From contig NW_002476426.1 of NCBI RefSeq assembly GCF_000189635.1, forward strand, positions 62,001 through 126,000: DNA of 64,000 bases, written 5' to 3'. The notes under the pieces were generated by a model. It was not told the origin of the DNA, did no database searches, and saw nothing but the letters and a program-made list of their open reading frames with translations. A program made the translations under genes and the position numbers. This document shows positions 63,527-64,000 of the stretch, one piece after another; within the stretch, counting starts at the first letter, position 1; each line of letters opens with the position of its first letter. Source of the stretch: Tetrahymena thermophila SB210. Its lineage: Eukaryota; Ciliophora; Oligohymenophorea; Hymenostomatida; Tetrahymenidae.

Positions 63527-64000
63527 ATGGAAAATATTGATAAGCACTAGTTAGCAAATCGCAATTAAGACTAACAAAAAGATATCAAACCATAACTAGA
63601 AGATCCTATCATATCTTAGACAGAGAGACTAGGTTCTTATTAGAATAGAATAAGAATTTAAAGTTAACAGTAGTAATCTTCTTCTAATTTGAAAAGCGCA
63701 GCAAGTCTTCAAACAGAAGAAAAGAGTGATAAATGTGGTCTCTCAACTGCAAATACCACAATAGCTACAGGGATGGCTACTCAAAGCAATAATACTTAGT
63801 CATTTAATAGCATAAATACAACAAATTAAACAATAGACTATAATACTACTGATAACAACTTAATTAAAAAGAAAATCATGTCACAGAGACCTATTCCAAT
63901 AAAATCCATAAAAAGGGCCGAAAGTACAAACGAAAACTTTTTAGTAATCTTAGATAATTTTTTATTTAATAGTTGATAAAGTTTTAAGTTAGTCTTTTTG
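63527..64000 (+). CDS. 5' part of a Gln/Asn/Ser/Thr-rich gene, cut by the window end
   Basis: Exon 1 (63527-63943) gives 139 residues starting MENIDKHQLANRNQDQQ. It is low in complexity (Gln, Asn, Ser, Thr) with a basic patch KKKIMSQRPIPIKSIKRAES near its end. A good donor GTAATC follows at 63944, and the frame meets TGA soon after on read-through, so the gene should continue to the right of the window. Such disordered N-termini precede many kinds of domain in ciliate proteins (kinases are common), so no function can be given. Confidence 0.6.

Noticed and set aside
1..64000. CRISPR arrays, bacterial promoters or ribosome-binding sites, transposons, tRNA or rRNA genes, telomeric repeats
   Set aside because: None was seen. 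Short AAAT/TAGA microsatellites and poly-A/T tracts are the only simple repeats outside genes, and no GC-richer tRNA-like block with a T-arm was found by eye.

Overview
The window looks like macronuclear genomic DNA of a ciliate, most likely Tetrahymena or a close relative. It is extremely AT-rich. Genes are interrupted by short AT-rich GT...AG introns. In every recognisable gene TAA and TAG stand inside conserved coding sequence where glutamine is expected, and only TGA ends genes (ciliate nuclear code, table 6). With the standard code the genes shatter into short pieces. All models here were built by hand with the ciliate code, and in almost every gene the exon phases close exactly, which is the main internal check.

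Layout. 706-2602 (+) transaldolase. 3865-8863 (-) large coiled-coil/EF-hand-like protein with a repeat-rich Glu/Lys/Gln tail. 9657-11600 (-) MORN-repeat protein with an acylation-type N-terminus. 12009-13063 (-) peroxin PEX12. 13774-14772 (+) unknown Gln/Lys-rich protein. 16076-17164 (-) intronless nitronate monooxygenase. 17853-20574 (+) CCDC177-like coiled-coil protein. 21770-22720 (-) unknown charged protein. 23372-24185 (-) small protein with an acidic tail. 25478-27469 (+) fumarylacetoacetase. 28304-29062 (+) four-span membrane protein. 30747-33710 (+) F-box-like protein. 34147-36503 (+) coiled-coil protein with RPQSA motifs. 37162-39506 (+) DHHC-family membrane protein whose signature reads EYHS. 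40145-42804 (+) unknown coiled-coil/Asn-rich protein. 43840-50011 (-) large cysteine-rich, EGF-containing multi-pass surface protein. 51758-60184 (+) about 2315-residue TPR plus multi-IQ protein in 19 exons. 60998-62192 (+) FHA-domain protein. 63527-64000 (+) 5' part of a Gln/Asn/Ser/Thr-rich gene.

There is no operon logic; each gene has its own AT-rich flanks. Four genes are metabolic or organelle genes: transaldolase (pentose phosphate), fumarylacetoacetase (tyrosine breakdown), nitronate monooxygenase (nitronate detoxification) and PEX12 (peroxisomal import). Many of the rest have features typical of ciliate cytoskeleton, cortex or cilia: MORN, IQ, long coiled coils, RPxSA motifs and CCDC177-like. 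I saw no tRNA, rRNA, CRISPR array, transposon or telomere.

The best leads are the DHHC-family protein that keeps its zinc ligands but lacks the catalytic cysteine, the giant IQ/TPR protein with recurring beta-rich segments, the lysine/glutamate-rich insertion in transaldolase, the intronless bacterial-type nitronate monooxygenase, and the CCDC177-like gene.
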